From Gallibacterium salpingitidis (GTDB lineage Bacteria; Pseudomonadota; Gammaproteobacteria; Enterobacterales; Pasteurellaceae), in the NCBI RefSeq assembly GCF_001678495.1, contig NZ_JTJL01000016.1, forward strand, positions 1-64,000: a stretch of 64,000 nucleotides of DNA. Reading direction: 5' to 3'. A program made the translations under genes and the position numbers. Of the stretch, positions 37,468 through 47,480 are shown in pieces (position 1 is the first letter of the stretch; each line of letters begins with the position of its first letter). A model generated the notes under the pieces. The model was not told the DNA's origin, searched no databases, and saw only the letters and a program-made list of their open reading frames with translations.

Positions 37468-37488
37468 TGGCTAAATAATTTAATTCTG

Positions 37489-37529
37489 AAAAAACTCTTT
37501 CTGACGCAATTTGTTAGAAAGAGTTTTTT
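37489..37529. terminator. Bidirectional terminator between dcuC and comM
   Basis: Perfect 14-bp stem AAAAAACTCTTTCT / AGAAAGAGTTTTTT with a 13-base loop between convergent genes. The A6/T6 ends give U tracts both ways. Confidence 0.92.
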
Positions 37530-37538
37530 ATCGCATTT

Positions 37539-39068
37539 TTATTCTATACCAGTGGTTAAACGTTGTAATAACCGATCCATAGCACGATAGCCAAGCGCTT
37601 CAGCGAGATGTGAACGTTGGATTTGTTCTTCATCTGCAAGATCAGCGATAGTACGGGAAACGCGTAAAATTCGATGATAAGCGCGAACGGATAAACCTAA
37701 TTTATTTAACGCAGTTTCAAGAAAAATCGCATCATTTTGTTGTAACTTGCAATATTTTTCCAACTCTTTGCCAGAGAGATGAGCATTAATTTTACCTGCT
37801 CTAGCTAATTGTTTTTCACGTACCTGAATCACTATTTTGCGCAGTTTATCGCTACTATTTTCATCTTTAGGTAACTGTTGTAGTGTTCCTTGCGGTAATA
37901 GTGGCACTTCAATGGAAAGATCAAAGCGATCTAAAAATGGCCCGGATAATCGGTTTAAGTAACGCATAATTTGTTGTGGTGATGTACGGTTATGTGTTCC
38001 TTGATAATGCCCGGTTGGGCTAGGATTCATTGCCGCAATTAGTTGAAATCTTGCTGGAAAAGTGACTTTGGCAGCGGTTCTCGAAATCACAATTTCTCCA
38101 CTTTCCAATGGTTCTCGTAACGCATCTAATACTTTACGTTCAAATTCTGGTAATTCATCTAAAAAAAGTACGCCATTATGAGCTAAAGAGATTTCTCCCG
38201 GTTTTGGGATAGTACCGCCACCAACTAAGGCAGCCATTGAAGCGCTATGATGCGGTGCTCGAAAAGGGCGTTGTTTCCAATTTTGGTAATTAATCTGCTG
38301 TTGAACCAAGCTATTAATTGCAGCAGTTTCAATCGCCTCTTGTTCATTCATTTCTGGTAATAAGGTAGTTAGGCGACTGGCTAACATGGTTTTTCCTGTT
38401 CCAGGTGGGCCAAGAAATAACAGATTATGTTGCCCAGCAGCGGCAATTAATAAAGCGCGTTTAGCGTGTTGCTGTCCAATAATATCGGTCATATCTAATG
38501 ATGGGGAAAAAGATGAGGGTTGCTGAATCTCTAATGCTTGCGCGATAGGTAGTTGCTGTTGTTGATTTAGGAAACTGACAACATCTAATAAAGTGTTGGC
38601 GAAATAGGTTTGTGTATCTGCAACTAACGTTGCTTCTGCGGCATTTTGTTTCGCGATAATTAATTCTCGTTTGACTTTTTTCGCTGCAAGAATAGCAGGG
38701 ATAATCCCTTGTACACTGCGTAAGTTTCCTGTTAAAGCCAATTCACCAACAAATTCAAACGCGAGTAACCGCTTCGCCTCTATCTGCCCAGAAGCAGCTA
38801 AGATCCCTAAAGCGATGGCAAGATCAAAGCGGCTACCTTCTTTAGGCAAATCTGCAGGTGCTAAATTGATAGTGATACGTTGTGCTGGATAACGAAAATT
38901 ACTGTTAATTAAGGCACTTCTTACTCTATCTCTTGCTTCTTTGACTGTGGTTTCTGGTAGTCCAACTAAAATTAGACCTGGAGAACCTTTGCTAATATGT
39001 ACTTCAATAGTAACAAGCGGCGCTTGTACCCCAATTGAAGCACGACTATGAACGATGGCTAGTGACAT
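37539..39068 (-). CDS. comM: ComM, branch-migration helicase of natural transformation
   Basis: AAA+ protein of the Mg-chelatase/YifB family that extends recombination of taken-up single-stranded DNA. 509 residues from the ATG at 39068 (SD GGAA), the same length as H. influenzae ComM; the frame is open 11 codons further up but conservation begins at MSLAIVHSRASIGVQAP. Lon-protease-like N-domain (1-170), Walker A GPPGTGKTM, FRAPHHSAS, Walker B LFLDELPEFE, and C-terminal lid with SVRAYHRILRVSRTIADL. Indicates potential natural competence. Confidence 0.93.
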   Translation of the reverse strand: MSLAIVHSRASIGVQAPLVTIEVHISKGSPGLILVGLPETTVKEARDRVRSALINSNFRYPAQRITINLAPADLPKEGSRFDLAIALGILAASGQIEAKRLLAFEFVGELALTGNLRSVQGIIPAILAAKKVKRELIIAKQNAAEATLVADTQTYFANTLLDVVSFLNQQQQLPIAQALEIQQPSSFSPSLDMTDIIGQQHAKRALLIAAAGQHNLLFLGPPGTGKTMLASRLTTLLPEMNEQEAIETAAINSLVQQQINYQNWKQRPFRAPHHSASMAALVGGGTIPKPGEISLAHNGVLFLDELPEFERKVLDALREPLESGEIVISRTAAKVTFPARFQLIAAMNPSPTGHYQGTHNRTSPQQIMRYLNRLSGPFLDRFDLSIEVPLLPQGTLQQLPKDENSSDKLRKIVIQVREKQLARAGKINAHLSGKELEKYCKLQQNDAIFLETALNKLGLSVRAYHRILRVSRTIADLADEEQIQRSHLAEALGYRAMDRLLQRLTTGIE

Positions 39069-39207
39069 AAAATTTCCATAACTAAAAATAAATTTGAGCA
39101 TAGATTATGGAAAAATGAGTGTGAATTTTTTAAAGAATGGTTTGTGATAAAGATCGAAAAAGAAAAATATTAATGACTTGTATAAGTGAATAAACAGTGC
39201 GTACAAG

Positions 39208-40023
39208 TTAGCTATTATTGATGTATTTTGTTGGAGATACACCAAAATGTTTTTTAAAAGCATAGATATAGGAAGAAGATGAGGAATAACCGCTATCTAG
39301 TGCAATATTAAGAATATTGTCGCCTTTTTTTAATCGCGTTATTGAATGTAGTAAACGCATTTGTTGCCGCCATTCTTGATACGTCATACCAGTTTCTTTT
39401 TTAAAACGCCGAATAAAAGTACTTAGTGAAATGTTGAGGATTCGTGCACAATTTTCAGGAGTGTGAGGTAAACTCGGCTCACTTTGTATTGCTCTACATA
39501 GCGTTAGTAATTCAGGTGAATTTGGATAGGGTAAAGTGAAATTAACAGGCGCTAATTCAGTTAAAAGTGAAATAAAAGTTTGCTCTTTTAGTGCTAAATC
39601 TTTAGTGGGCTGCTTAGTTGTTTGCATTAAGTATTCAGTATAGGCATCAATAAGTGGCGATACTTCAACGACTTGACAATGAATATGTTCGAGATAGGGA
39701 GCAAATCGATCGTTGATATTGATACTAATATATTCAGCTTTTTCGGAACTCCAGAAAGTATGTTCGTAATTTTTGGGAATCCATACACCATGTAAAGGCG
39801 GTAAATGCCAGAATTGATTGTTTATTTCAACATATACGGTACCAGTGCGTGTATAAATAAATTGAACCCATGTATGGCTATGAGCAATAGTCTTTTTGGA
39901 AAAATCAGTGATATCAGTAGAAAACAAGAGTTGATTTGGGATAGATGAGTTTAATAATGGGGACAATGTGGTTTTCCATTCTGTTTCTGACTTCTTTAAG
40001 TGTTTTTTATTGATATTGATCAT
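39208..40023 (-). CDS. AraC-family regulator
   Basis: 271 residues from the ATG at 40023 (SD GGGGAG); the TTG at 40056 is less likely. N-terminal cupin-like domain (SHTWVQFIYTRTGTVYVEIN, HLPPLHGVWIPKNYEH) and C-terminal double HTH (about 175-271) with ARILNISLSTFIRRFKKETG and ALDSGYSSSSSYIYAFKKHF. Divergent from the torD-dmsABC operon with a 133-bp gap that holds a small palindrome ACCTA-N4-TAGGT (40119-40132), so it likely controls that operon. The inducer is unknown. Confidence 0.85.
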   Translation of the reverse strand: MININKKHLKKSETEWKTTLSPLLNSSIPNQLLFSTDITDFSKKTIAHSHTWVQFIYTRTGTVYVEINNQFWHLPPLHGVWIPKNYEHTFWSSEKAEYISININDRFAPYLEHIHCQVVEVSPLIDAYTEYLMQTTKQPTKDLALKEQTFISLLTELAPVNFTLPYPNSPELLTLCRAIQSEPSLPHTPENCARILNISLSTFIRRFKKETGMTYQEWRQQMRLLHSITRLKKGDNILNIALDSGYSSSSSYIYAFKKHFGVSPTKYINNS

Positions 40024-40156
40024 AAAAACTCCCCATTGACTTTTTTTCGATATCAATTGCCTGAAATTATTAATTAATCAGTAAATGGTTTTACTAAGAT
40101 AGCTTACATTATAAAACTACCTAATTCTAGGTGCTTAATAGAATAATAGGCTAATT

Positions 40157-40825
40157 ATGAATTACTTATTTACTCGTCATTATATTTATGATTTATTGCG
40201 GCGTTTATTTATTGAAGAACCTAATATAGATCTGCTTATTTTCTTGAAAGAAAATAAGCTAATTAATACTATTTATAATGAATTATCTGAAAATCAGGAA
40301 ATTTGTAATTTATATAAAAGTTGGTTAGATGAGTTATTAAATAAAAATATTTCATCACATTCTGATGATTATCAAGAGTTACATTGGGACTTTACACAAT
40401 TATTTGTTGGCCCACATATATTACCAGCTCCTCCATGGGAATCTTCTTATAAAGGTGATTATTTACTGTTTACGGAAACAACTGCAAATGTTGAAAAATA
40501 TTATCAACAATACAGTTTTTATTTACCAGAACGGGAGATAGAAGCTGCCGATCATATTGGTTTTGAATTAGATTTTATTTATCACCTTAATCAAAAAGCA
40601 CTCACGATATGTAATGAATTATCGGAATTAGAATTTAATCTTAAAGCACAATATATGTTTTTAATAGAACATCTATTGAGTTTTATTCATTTATTTTCAC
40701 TAAATATCCAGCAATATGCACAAACTGATTTTTATAAGAAATTGGCTCATTTTATAGAGGAATTTATTAAGTTTGATAGTGAAAAAATAAATTCGTTGTT
40801 GTTACAAATGCAAAATAATTCGTAG
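40157..40825 (+). CDS. TorD/DmsD-family molybdoenzyme chaperone
   Basis: Cytoplasmic all-helical chaperone of 222 residues that binds the Tat signal of a molybdenum enzyme until cofactor insertion is done. Family marks: LFVGPHILPAPPWESSY and the acidic EAADHIGFELDFIYHL (the ExxDHxxxEL motif). First gene of the dms-type operon, immediately upstream of the DmsA homologue that carries a twin-arginine signal. Weak SD. Very AT-rich, more so than the neighbouring blocks. Confidence 0.88.
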   Translation: MNYLFTRHYIYDLLRRLFIEEPNIDLLIFLKENKLINTIYNELSENQEICNLYKSWLDELLNKNISSHSDDYQELHWDFTQLFVGPHILPAPPWESSYKGDYLLFTETTANVEKYYQQYSFYLPEREIEAADHIGFELDFIYHLNQKALTICNELSELEFNLKAQYMFLIEHLLSFIHLFSLNIQQYAQTDFYKKLAHFIEEFIKFDSEKINSLLLQMQNNS

Positions 40826-40849
40826 ATGGGTAATGAGGAGAAACTCAAT

Positions 40850-43429
40850 ATGGATAAAAATACTTTTTTTGAAATTAAGCGAAGAACTTTTCTGAAATGG
40901 TCATCTGCTATTTCTGCTTTGGTGACATTACCGATTAATAAAGGATTAATAGCAAAAGAGAATGTTTTACCTGCTAATGAAAATGTACCGGTGTGGAAAC
41001 CAGCTGCTTGTTGGCATGATTGTGGTGGTAAATGTTTAAATAAAGCATTAGTCAGTGGTAATACAGTGATTCGCCAAAAAACTGATGATTTAACTCCGGA
41101 TAGTCCCAATACACCACAGCAACGAGGTTGTTTACGTGGGCGCTCACAGCGTCATCAAGTATTTGGTGCAGATCGATTGAAGTATCCAATGCGCCGTAAA
41201 CATTGGGCGCCAGGTGGCGGAGATAAATCTTTACGTGGTCGAGATCAATGGGTGCGTATTAGCTGGGAAGAAGCCTTAGATCTTATTGCAGCAGAAACAA
41301 AACGTATTACCAATAAGTATGGTCAAGAATCTTTGTGGGTAACGGGGCAAAAAAACTTTTGTCCGCCTTATTATAATATGTTTGCCGCTGCTGGCGGTTA
41401 TACATCGGATTGGGGAACACGTTCTTTCGGAGCGTGGGCTGAAACTGCTGGATTCATAGGTGTTCATTGGGGTGTATTTGGGATCAATGATCGTCTTGAT
41501 TTACGTAAATCAGAGTTAATTATTTTATGGGGAGCTAATCCAGCCTGGACAAGCCCTGGTTCGCCAACGTATCACTATATTCAAGCTAAGAAAGCGGGCG
41601 CCAAATTTATTTGTATTGATCCTAGTTATACCGATACTGCTGCTATTTTAGATGCAGAATGGGTTCCAATTAATCCTGCAACAGATCATGCTCTCGTATT
41701 AGGAATTATGTATGTGTTGTTACAAGAAGATAATCCGCAAAGTAATCCTTTAATTAAATGGGATTTCCTCGATAAATATACTATTGGCTTTGATGCCGAA
41801 CATATGCCGGATGGCGTAGATCCTAAAGAGAACTTTAAAGATTATTTGTTAGGTACTTACACTAATGAACCTAAAACACCTGAATGGGCATCAGAGATTA
41901 CAGGAGTACCAGTTGAAACGATAAAATCTTTGGCGTATCGAATCGGAACCATTGAAAAAGTAGCATTATTATGTGGTTGGGCACCGGCAAGAATCAATAA
42001 TGGGGAAGGTTGGGTTCATGCATTTTCAACCTTAGGTTTTATGACTGGACATCTTGGCAGTTCAGGCAATATGACAGGTACGTCAGTTCATTTCTTTGCT
42101 GCTAATGGTGGTGGTTTTCTTGTAAATGAAGGACAGAATGGATTACCAGATATCGCAAATCCAGTCACAACAACAATAAATCATAATGAATTGAACCGAG
42201 CCCTTATTGAAGGCAAATACCGACAACCAAAAGGTGGCGATAAAGATGTCAATATCCAAATGATCTTCCATTGTGCCAATAATACGATGCAAGGTTTTAG
42301 TAATGCTATGCAAGCCATTGAAGCTTATCGCTCCAGTGTGGAATTTATTGTTACACCAGCTTATAACTATTCAACGAATGCCAAATATTCTGATTTAGTC
42401 TTACCAGTTACAACAGAATGGGAAAGAGAAGGCATTGTTTTACCTTTGCATAATCGAGAAGTATTACTGTTAGGGGTAAATATTGTTGCACCTTTATATG
42501 AAGCGAAAAGTGATCAATGGATAGCACGAGAAATTGGTAAAAGATTAGGTGTTGATGTTAATGCTGTTTTCCCAATTTCAGAGAAACAACAATTTTTTAA
42601 TCAGCTTATTGGTGCAACTGTGATTGAATCTGATGGTAAAACTTCAGTCCCATTAGTCACGATCACTTTAGAAGATATAGCTAAATATGGTTTTATTGGT
42701 AAACCTCAACAAGGAAAAATTGCATTAGATAAATTACTTGCAGAAGGTAAGTATCAAGTTGATCGGCAAGAAGGCGATAATTATGGATTTATTGCTTACG
42801 CTGACTTTATTCGTGATCCTAAAGCGCATCCACTTGATACAGAAAGCGGTAAGTTTGAGATCTACTGCAAACGTCTGCATCAACGTGCCAAAGAGTATGG
42901 TTGGAGCGAAGTTCCAGCAATTCCTAAATATATTCCAAGTGAAAACGGATACCAAAGTACTTTTATAGATTGGCATAGCAAGAAGAAAGGGAAATATCCA
43001 TTTCAAGTATTCACACCGCATTATTTACGTTCATCACATAGTACTTTAGATAATGTACCGCAGTTGCGAGAGGCCTGGCCAAGTCATTTATATATGAATG
43101 CGACAGATGCTAAAGAGCTAAACATCAAACATGGAGAAACGGTATTAGTAACTTCTAAATTGGGCAAAATGTTACGACCAGTTTATTGTACTGAAACGAT
43201 GAAACCTGGTGTTGTTGCAATCCCACATGGTAGATGGTCAGACATTGATGAAAAAAGCAATATAGACAAAGCTGGAACGGAAAATGTGCTATATGAACCA
43301 ATTGCAACAGGTTTAGGAACATCTGGCTGGAATTCTTGTTTTTGTAATATTGAAAAATGGTCTGGTGCTCAACTGACTGCTGATGCTTATTTACCACCTC
43401 GTTTTCCATCATTTGTGGAGGAAAAATAA
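40850..43429 (+). CDS. dmsA: DmsA-like molybdopterin oxidoreductase, Tat-exported
   Basis: Catalytic subunit of a DMSO-reductase-type enzyme at the periplasmic face, 859 residues (E. coli DmsA 814). The ATG at 40850 follows GAGGAG; 40826 is the alternative. Tat motif KRRTFLKWS, an N-terminal 4Fe-4S site CWHDCGGKC plus the Cys of RGCLRGR, and the probable Mo-ligand Ser192 in WGTRSFGAW, aligned by eye to DmsA. MGD-binding regions ELIILWGANP and SAKYSDLVLP-like NAKYSDLVLPVTTEWE follow. The substrate may be DMSO, methionine sulfoxide, TMAO or another oxide. Confidence 0.88.
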   Translation: MDKNTFFEIKRRTFLKWSSAISALVTLPINKGLIAKENVLPANENVPVWKPAACWHDCGGKCLNKALVSGNTVIRQKTDDLTPDSPNTPQQRGCLRGRSQRHQVFGADRLKYPMRRKHWAPGGGDKSLRGRDQWVRISWEEALDLIAAETKRITNKYGQESLWVTGQKNFCPPYYNMFAAAGGYTSDWGTRSFGAWAETAGFIGVHWGVFGINDRLDLRKSELIILWGANPAWTSPGSPTYHYIQAKKAGAKFICIDPSYTDTAAILDAEWVPINPATDHALVLGIMYVLLQEDNPQSNPLIKWDFLDKYTIGFDAEHMPDGVDPKENFKDYLLGTYTNEPKTPEWASEITGVPVETIKSLAYRIGTIEKVALLCGWAPARINNGEGWVHAFSTLGFMTGHLGSSGNMTGTSVHFFAANGGGFLVNEGQNGLPDIANPVTTTINHNELNRALIEGKYRQPKGGDKDVNIQMIFHCANNTMQGFSNAMQAIEAYRSSVEFIVTPAYNYSTNAKYSDLVLPVTTEWEREGIVLPLHNREVLLLGVNIVAPLYEAKSDQWIAREIGKRLGVDVNAVFPISEKQQFFNQLIGATVIESDGKTSVPLVTITLEDIAKYGFIGKPQQGKIALDKLLAEGKYQVDRQEGDNYGFIAYADFIRDPKAHPLDTESGKFEIYCKRLHQRAKEYGWSEVPAIPKYIPSENGYQSTFIDWHSKKKGKYPFQVFTPHYLRSSHSTLDNVPQLREAWPSHLYMNATDAKELNIKHGETVLVTSKLGKMLRPVYCTETMKPGVVAIPHGRWSDIDEKSNIDKAGTENVLYEPIATGLGTSGWNSCFCNIEKWSGAQLTADAYLPPRFPSFVEEK

Positions 43430-43978
43430 ATGACAAATCCAAACCAAGTTGGCTTTTATATTAATGTTTCTCAATGTATTGGCTGTAAGACCTGCGTTAT
43501 TTCTTGTAAGGATAAAAACCATTTGGAAGTAGGGCGTAATTTCCGTCGAGTTTATGATATTGAAGCGGGAAAATATCCTAATCCCAAAAAATGGCATTTA
43601 TCTATTTCATGTAATCATTGTGATAATCCTGCTTGCGTTAGCCATTGTCCTACTCAAGCAATGCATAAGCGTGCTGAAGATGGGGTTGTATTAGTAGATC
43701 ATACTAAATGTGTTGGTTGTAAATATTGCACTTGGGCTTGCCCTTATGAAGCACCTCAATTTAATCCTCAATTAGGAATGATGACTAAATGTGATACTTG
43801 TTACGATCTTAGAGCTAAAGGGCAGAATCCAGTGTGTGTGGATTCGTGTCCGATGCGAGCAATTGAATTTGGTTTGATTAGTGAGTTAAGAAAGAAGTAT
43901 GGCGACAATGCGGATATTGCAGGGTTACCAAATTCAGAAATTACTCACCCAAATCTTATTGTTGGCTTTAATCGTTAG
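43430..43978 (+). CDS. dmsB: DmsB-like four-cluster ferredoxin subunit
   Basis: Electron-transfer subunit, 182 residues, carrying four 4Fe-4S clusters between the membrane anchor and DmsA. Sixteen cysteines in four groups: CIGCKTCVISC (C16-C26), CNHCDNPACVSHC, CVGCKYCTWACP, and CDTCYDLRAKG...CVDSC. No signal peptide, in keeping with export together with DmsA by Tat. SD GGAGG ends within dmsA's last codons. Confidence 0.92.
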   Translation: MTNPNQVGFYINVSQCIGCKTCVISCKDKNHLEVGRNFRRVYDIEAGKYPNPKKWHLSISCNHCDNPACVSHCPTQAMHKRAEDGVVLVDHTKCVGCKYCTWACPYEAPQFNPQLGMMTKCDTCYDLRAKGQNPVCVDSCPMRAIEFGLISELRKKYGDNADIAGLPNSEITHPNLIVGFNR

Positions 43979-43992
43979 AAAAGGGGGAAATT

Positions 43993-44823
43993 ATGCATGA
44001 ATGGCCGCTTATTGCGTTTACAACATTAATACAAATTTCTATTGGTTGTTTTTTGCTAACAATGTTTTATAGGATTAACGGCAAACAAGAGCAAACTATT
44101 CACTTGCCTTTAATGGTAAGTTGGTTCATAGGTGGGGTAGGGCTGTTTGTTTCAGTATTTCATTTGGGTAATCCTTGGCATATCTTTAATACTATCAACA
44201 ATATTTTTTCTTCATGGATGAGTCGTGAAGTAGTCTTTGTTGGAGGCTATATGGGGTTACTTACCTTAAGTATAGCGTGCTTGATATGGCGAAAAATATA
44301 TATCAATGTATTTTTAATGCTGACAACAATCGTAGGTATTTGCACAGTTTTTGTAATGTCGAATATCTATGTTAATTCATTATTCTTGTTATGGAATGGT
44401 TGGATTACTTATAGCAGTTTTGTTGCTACTACATTAATTGCTGGTGGTGTTATTGCTTGTTTGGCATTGGTGATTTCATTGAGAGAACAACATAATTTCT
44501 TGATCGTAAAACAAGTCATCACGCAGTTTTTCACTTTTGCGGCGCTTGCGGTAGTTTTAAATATTATCAGTTATTTATATCTACAAGGTCATATAGCCAG
44601 TAATGCCACTATGGGAATTTCAGCAAAATATGTAGATAGTGCACTAGTTTTGCAATTAACCCTTATCAAAGCAATCTTATTAGTGATTGGGTTAAGCTGT
44701 ATGATCTTTTTCCGAGTTAAGTTGGAACAAGGTATCAGTTTATTTGTTATTAGTATTGCAAGTATTAGTATCGTCGTCGCAGAAATTATTGGTAGATGCA
44801 GTTTCTTCTTTCTTGGTGCGTAG
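43993..44823 (+). CDS. dmsC: DmsC-like membrane anchor, quinol oxidase subunit
   Basis: Inner-membrane subunit of 276 residues (E. coli DmsC 287) with eight predicted helices, beginning MHEWPLIAFTTLIQISIGCF as DmsC proteins do, and including FHLGNPWHIFNTINN. Oxidises menaquinol and passes electrons to DmsB. SD AGGGGGAAA. Followed after 27 bp by a polyferredoxin gene. Confidence 0.88.
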   Translation: MHEWPLIAFTTLIQISIGCFLLTMFYRINGKQEQTIHLPLMVSWFIGGVGLFVSVFHLGNPWHIFNTINNIFSSWMSREVVFVGGYMGLLTLSIACLIWRKIYINVFLMLTTIVGICTVFVMSNIYVNSLFLLWNGWITYSSFVATTLIAGGVIACLALVISLREQHNFLIVKQVITQFFTFAALAVVLNIISYLYLQGHIASNATMGISAKYVDSALVLQLTLIKAILLVIGLSCMIFFRVKLEQGISLFVISIASISIVVAEIIGRCSFFFLGA

Positions 44824-44850
44824 ATCTCGGCAGTAAGGAATCTGGCAGCA

Positions 44851-45717
44851 ATGTATATTAGTGCTGATTGTGTACGACAAAAATATCAATGGGCAAACTG
44901 TAAGCGTTGTGCTGCAGTTTGCCATTTAAATGCAATAAAAGTGACACCCACTATTACTTTGGATTCCAATGTATGTGACGAGTGTGGACAGTGTGTTGAG
45001 AACTGTCCATTTACTGCGATTGTAGGTACTGCACCTAGTTATAACATTAGAAATAATATTCTGTATGAAGATAATCAGCCTGCACCTTTATTGGAAAAAC
45101 TTTTACTACTAAGAGCTGATGGTATTAACGAGGTTTGTGTTAAATCATCAGATTCAGATTGGTTTTCAGCGGTACAACAGGCGAATCAGGTGCTATGTGA
45201 TAATAAGCAACTTTTATTTAAAGTGACGATAGCTGAATCAGTAGTTGAGGAGATACAGTATTCCAAAAGAGCTTTTTTACATTTTTCGACATTAACATTG
45301 TCGGCAAAAGCGAGAGAGAGTAGAAGTTTTTCTGATTTATCAAAAGCTTATCCGGAGTATCAGTTTTATCGTATTGCTTTAGATCATCATCAATGTACTT
45401 TATGTGGAATATGTGCCGTATATTGCCATCAAAATTGCATCCAGTTTACAGATACTAAAGTAGTCATTAATAGCCAAAGTTGTGATGGTTGTCAGTTGTG
45501 TCAGGATGTATGTCAATTGAAGGCATTAGAACTCACAAAAGAGATGAGAGATTTAACGGTAATAGAATATCCTGTTTCTCAGCAAGTATGTAGTGCTTGC
45601 CATCAGTTATATCGAAGCATTGATAAACAAGATTCAGTTTCTCTTTGTCCGGCGTGTCGATTTCGACAACAAAACAATATGCCCTTGTATAAGATCGGAC
45701 AACAAGCGCTATCCTAG
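44851..45717 (+). CDS. Cys-rich polyferredoxin of the dms-type operon
   Basis: 288 residues with four ferredoxin-like cysteine groups: C7/CKRCAAVC (C17, C20, C24; wider first spacing than usual), CDECGQCVENCP (C42-C52), CTLCGICAVYC, and CDGCQLCQDVC. A final pair CSAC/CPAC looks like a zinc ribbon or rubredoxin-like knuckle. The middle (about 70-170) is a non-cysteine domain I do not recognise. NapF-like ferredoxins accompany dms loci in Haemophilus; a role in cytoplasmic maturation or electron supply of the enzyme is inferred. AAGGAA lies about 11 bases before the ATG. A terminator follows. Confidence 0.8.
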   Translation: MYISADCVRQKYQWANCKRCAAVCHLNAIKVTPTITLDSNVCDECGQCVENCPFTAIVGTAPSYNIRNNILYEDNQPAPLLEKLLLLRADGINEVCVKSSDSDWFSAVQQANQVLCDNKQLLFKVTIAESVVEEIQYSKRAFLHFSTLTLSAKARESRSFSDLSKAYPEYQFYRIALDHHQCTLCGICAVYCHQNCIQFTDTKVVINSQSCDGCQLCQDVCQLKALELTKEMRDLTVIEYPVSQQVCSACHQLYRSIDKQDSVSLCPACRFRQQNNMPLYKIGQQALS

Positions 45718-45730
45718 AAATAATAGAAAT

Positions 45731-45765
45731 AAAAAATCCCATAAAGCCTGATACTTTATGGGATT
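45731..45765. terminator. Bidirectional terminator between polyferredoxin gene and lipA
   Basis: Perfect 12-bp stem AATCCCATAAAG / CTTTATGGGATT (45735-45746 with 45754-45765), 7-base loop. A6 at 45731-45736 gives the U tract for lipA transcripts on the minus strand. Confidence 0.9.
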
Positions 45766-45779
45766 AATTGACTAACAGC

Positions 45780-46742
45780 TTATTTTACTTCCACACCTTT
45801 CGCTTGTAAGTCAGCATGGTAGGAAGAGCGAACAAATGGGCCGCAAGCAGCGTGTTCAAACCCCATTTGTTTTGCTTTAGCGCGGAATTCATCAAATTCT
45901 GTTGGTGGAACATAACGTGCAACAGGTAAATGATGACGGCTTGGTTGTAAATATTGTCCTAAGGTCAGCATAGTAACGCCATTGTCACGTAGATCTTGCA
46001 TTACTTCGAGAATTTCTTCGTTAGTTTCACCTAAACCAACCATTAAACCTGATTTAGTTGGAATGTGTGGGAACATTTGCTTAAATTCACGTAATAAACG
46101 CAATGACCATTGATAATCTGCACCTGGACGTACCTCTTTATATAAGCGAGGAATGTTTTCCAAGTTGTGGTTGAAAACGTCAGGTGGATTTTCAGATAAT
46201 TTTTCTAAGGCGGTTTCAATACGGCCGCGGAAATCAGGCACAAGAATTTCGATTTTAATATTTGGATTTAAGGCGCGAATTTCTTTGACACATTCAGCAA
46301 AATGGCCAGCACCGCCATCACGTAAATCATCACGATCTACAGAGGTGATTACTACATAACGTAAGCCCATATCTTTGATGGTTTGCGCCAGTTTTTTGGG
46401 TTCTTCTGGATCTGGTGGTAATGGCTTACCATGAGCAACATCACAGAAAGGGCAGCGGCGTGTACAGATTGCCCCTAAAATCATAAAAGTTGCTGTTCCA
46501 TGATGGAAACATTCTGCAAGATTTGGGCAAGAGGCTTCTTCACAAACAGAGTTAAGCCCATTTTTGCGCATTGCTTTTTTGATATTTAAGATCTTTTCTG
46601 AGGTTGCCGGTAATTTAATTTTCATCCATTCTGGTTTAGGCAATAATTCTTGATTTGGATCGATATTCTTTACCGGAATAATGGATGTTTTTGCTGCATC
46701 GCGGTATTTAACACCACGTTCCATTTTGAATGGTGTGCCCAT
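45780..46742 (-). CDS. lipA: Lipoyl synthase
   Basis: Radical-SAM enzyme that inserts two sulfurs into protein-bound octanoyl groups. 320 residues (E. coli 321). Auxiliary 4Fe-4S cysteines C67, C72, C78 in [13 protein letters not shown] and the radical-SAM triad C93, C97, C100 in CTRRCPFC are all present, as is the C-terminal RSSYHA motif with the cluster-binding Ser. Thirteen bp after lipB. Confidence 0.97.
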   Translation of the reverse strand: MGTPFKMERGVKYRDAAKTSIIPVKNIDPNQELLPKPEWMKIKLPATSEKILNIKKAMRKNGLNSVCEEASCPNLAECFHHGTATFMILGAICTRRCPFCDVAHGKPLPPDPEEPKKLAQTIKDMGLRYVVITSVDRDDLRDGGAGHFAECVKEIRALNPNIKIEILVPDFRGRIETALEKLSENPPDVFNHNLENIPRLYKEVRPGADYQWSLRLLREFKQMFPHIPTKSGLMVGLGETNEEILEVMQDLRDNGVTMLTLGQYLQPSRHHLPVARYVPPTEFDEFRAKAKQMGFEHAACGPFVRSSYHADLQAKGVEVK

Positions 46743-46755
46743 ATTTTGATGTTCC

Positions 46756-47466
46756 TTATTCTAGATTGGGTAAACCATCAACATAGTGAAGTTGTTGATA
46801 GCCAATTAAACGAGTGAAATGTTCGATAAGTTTTGGTGCCACATCAGCACAAGTAATGTCAGTATCAACAAAATCTTGCAGTTGGCACATTTCTAAACCA
46901 GCATAACCACAAGGATTAATTGCGTGGAATGGTGATAAATCCATATGAATATTGAAAGCTAATCCATGGAAAGAACAACCTTTACGAATACGTAACCCTA
47001 GCGAACAGATTTTTTTGCCATCAATATAAACACCAGGGGCATCAGGTTTAGGGTAACCTTCAATACCATAATCAGCGAGAGTTTGTACTACACACTGCTC
47101 TAGATAGGTGACTAGATCACGTACCGATAAAGGCGATTCGCTGCCAGATAATTTATCAATGGCTTTACGTCTTTTTATATCCACTAGAATATACATTACT
47201 TGTTGACCGGGGCCATGATAAGTGACTTGGCCGCCACGATCAGATTGTACAATCGGAATATTGGTTTTGTGTAAAATGTGTTCCGCTTTTCCGGCTTGTC
47301 CTTGTGTAAATACTGGCGGATGTTGTACTAACCAAATTTCATCAATTGTTTCTGCAGTACGTTGATCAGTAAATTGTTGCATACGGTGCCAAATGGTATC
47401 GTAAGGTTGCACGCCGAGTTGACGAATAATAACCTGCTGTTCAAGCTGTTCTGTTGTACTTCCCAT
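46756..47466 (-). CDS. lipB: Octanoyltransferase
   Basis: Moves octanoate from acyl carrier protein to lipoyl domains, before LipA. 236 residues. Motifs: [17 protein letters not shown] with catalytic Lys/Cys residues later in [23 protein letters not shown]. First of the lipBA pair; ybeD precedes it by 14 bp. Confidence 0.96.
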   Translation of the reverse strand: MGSTTEQLEQQVIIRQLGVQPYDTIWHRMQQFTDQRTAETIDEIWLVQHPPVFTQGQAGKAEHILHKTNIPIVQSDRGGQVTYHGPGQQVMYILVDIKRRKAIDKLSGSESPLSVRDLVTYLEQCVVQTLADYGIEGYPKPDAPGVYIDGKKICSLGLRIRKGCSFHGLAFNIHMDLSPFHAINPCGYAGLEMCQLQDFVDTDITCADVAPKLIEHFTRLIGYQQLHYVDGLPNLE

Positions 47467-47480
47467 AGATACCGCCTTTT

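Noticed and set aside
40747-41109. Minus-strand 120-codon frame across the torD/dmsA junction
   Set aside because: Overlaps two convincing genes and shows no domain; shadow frame.
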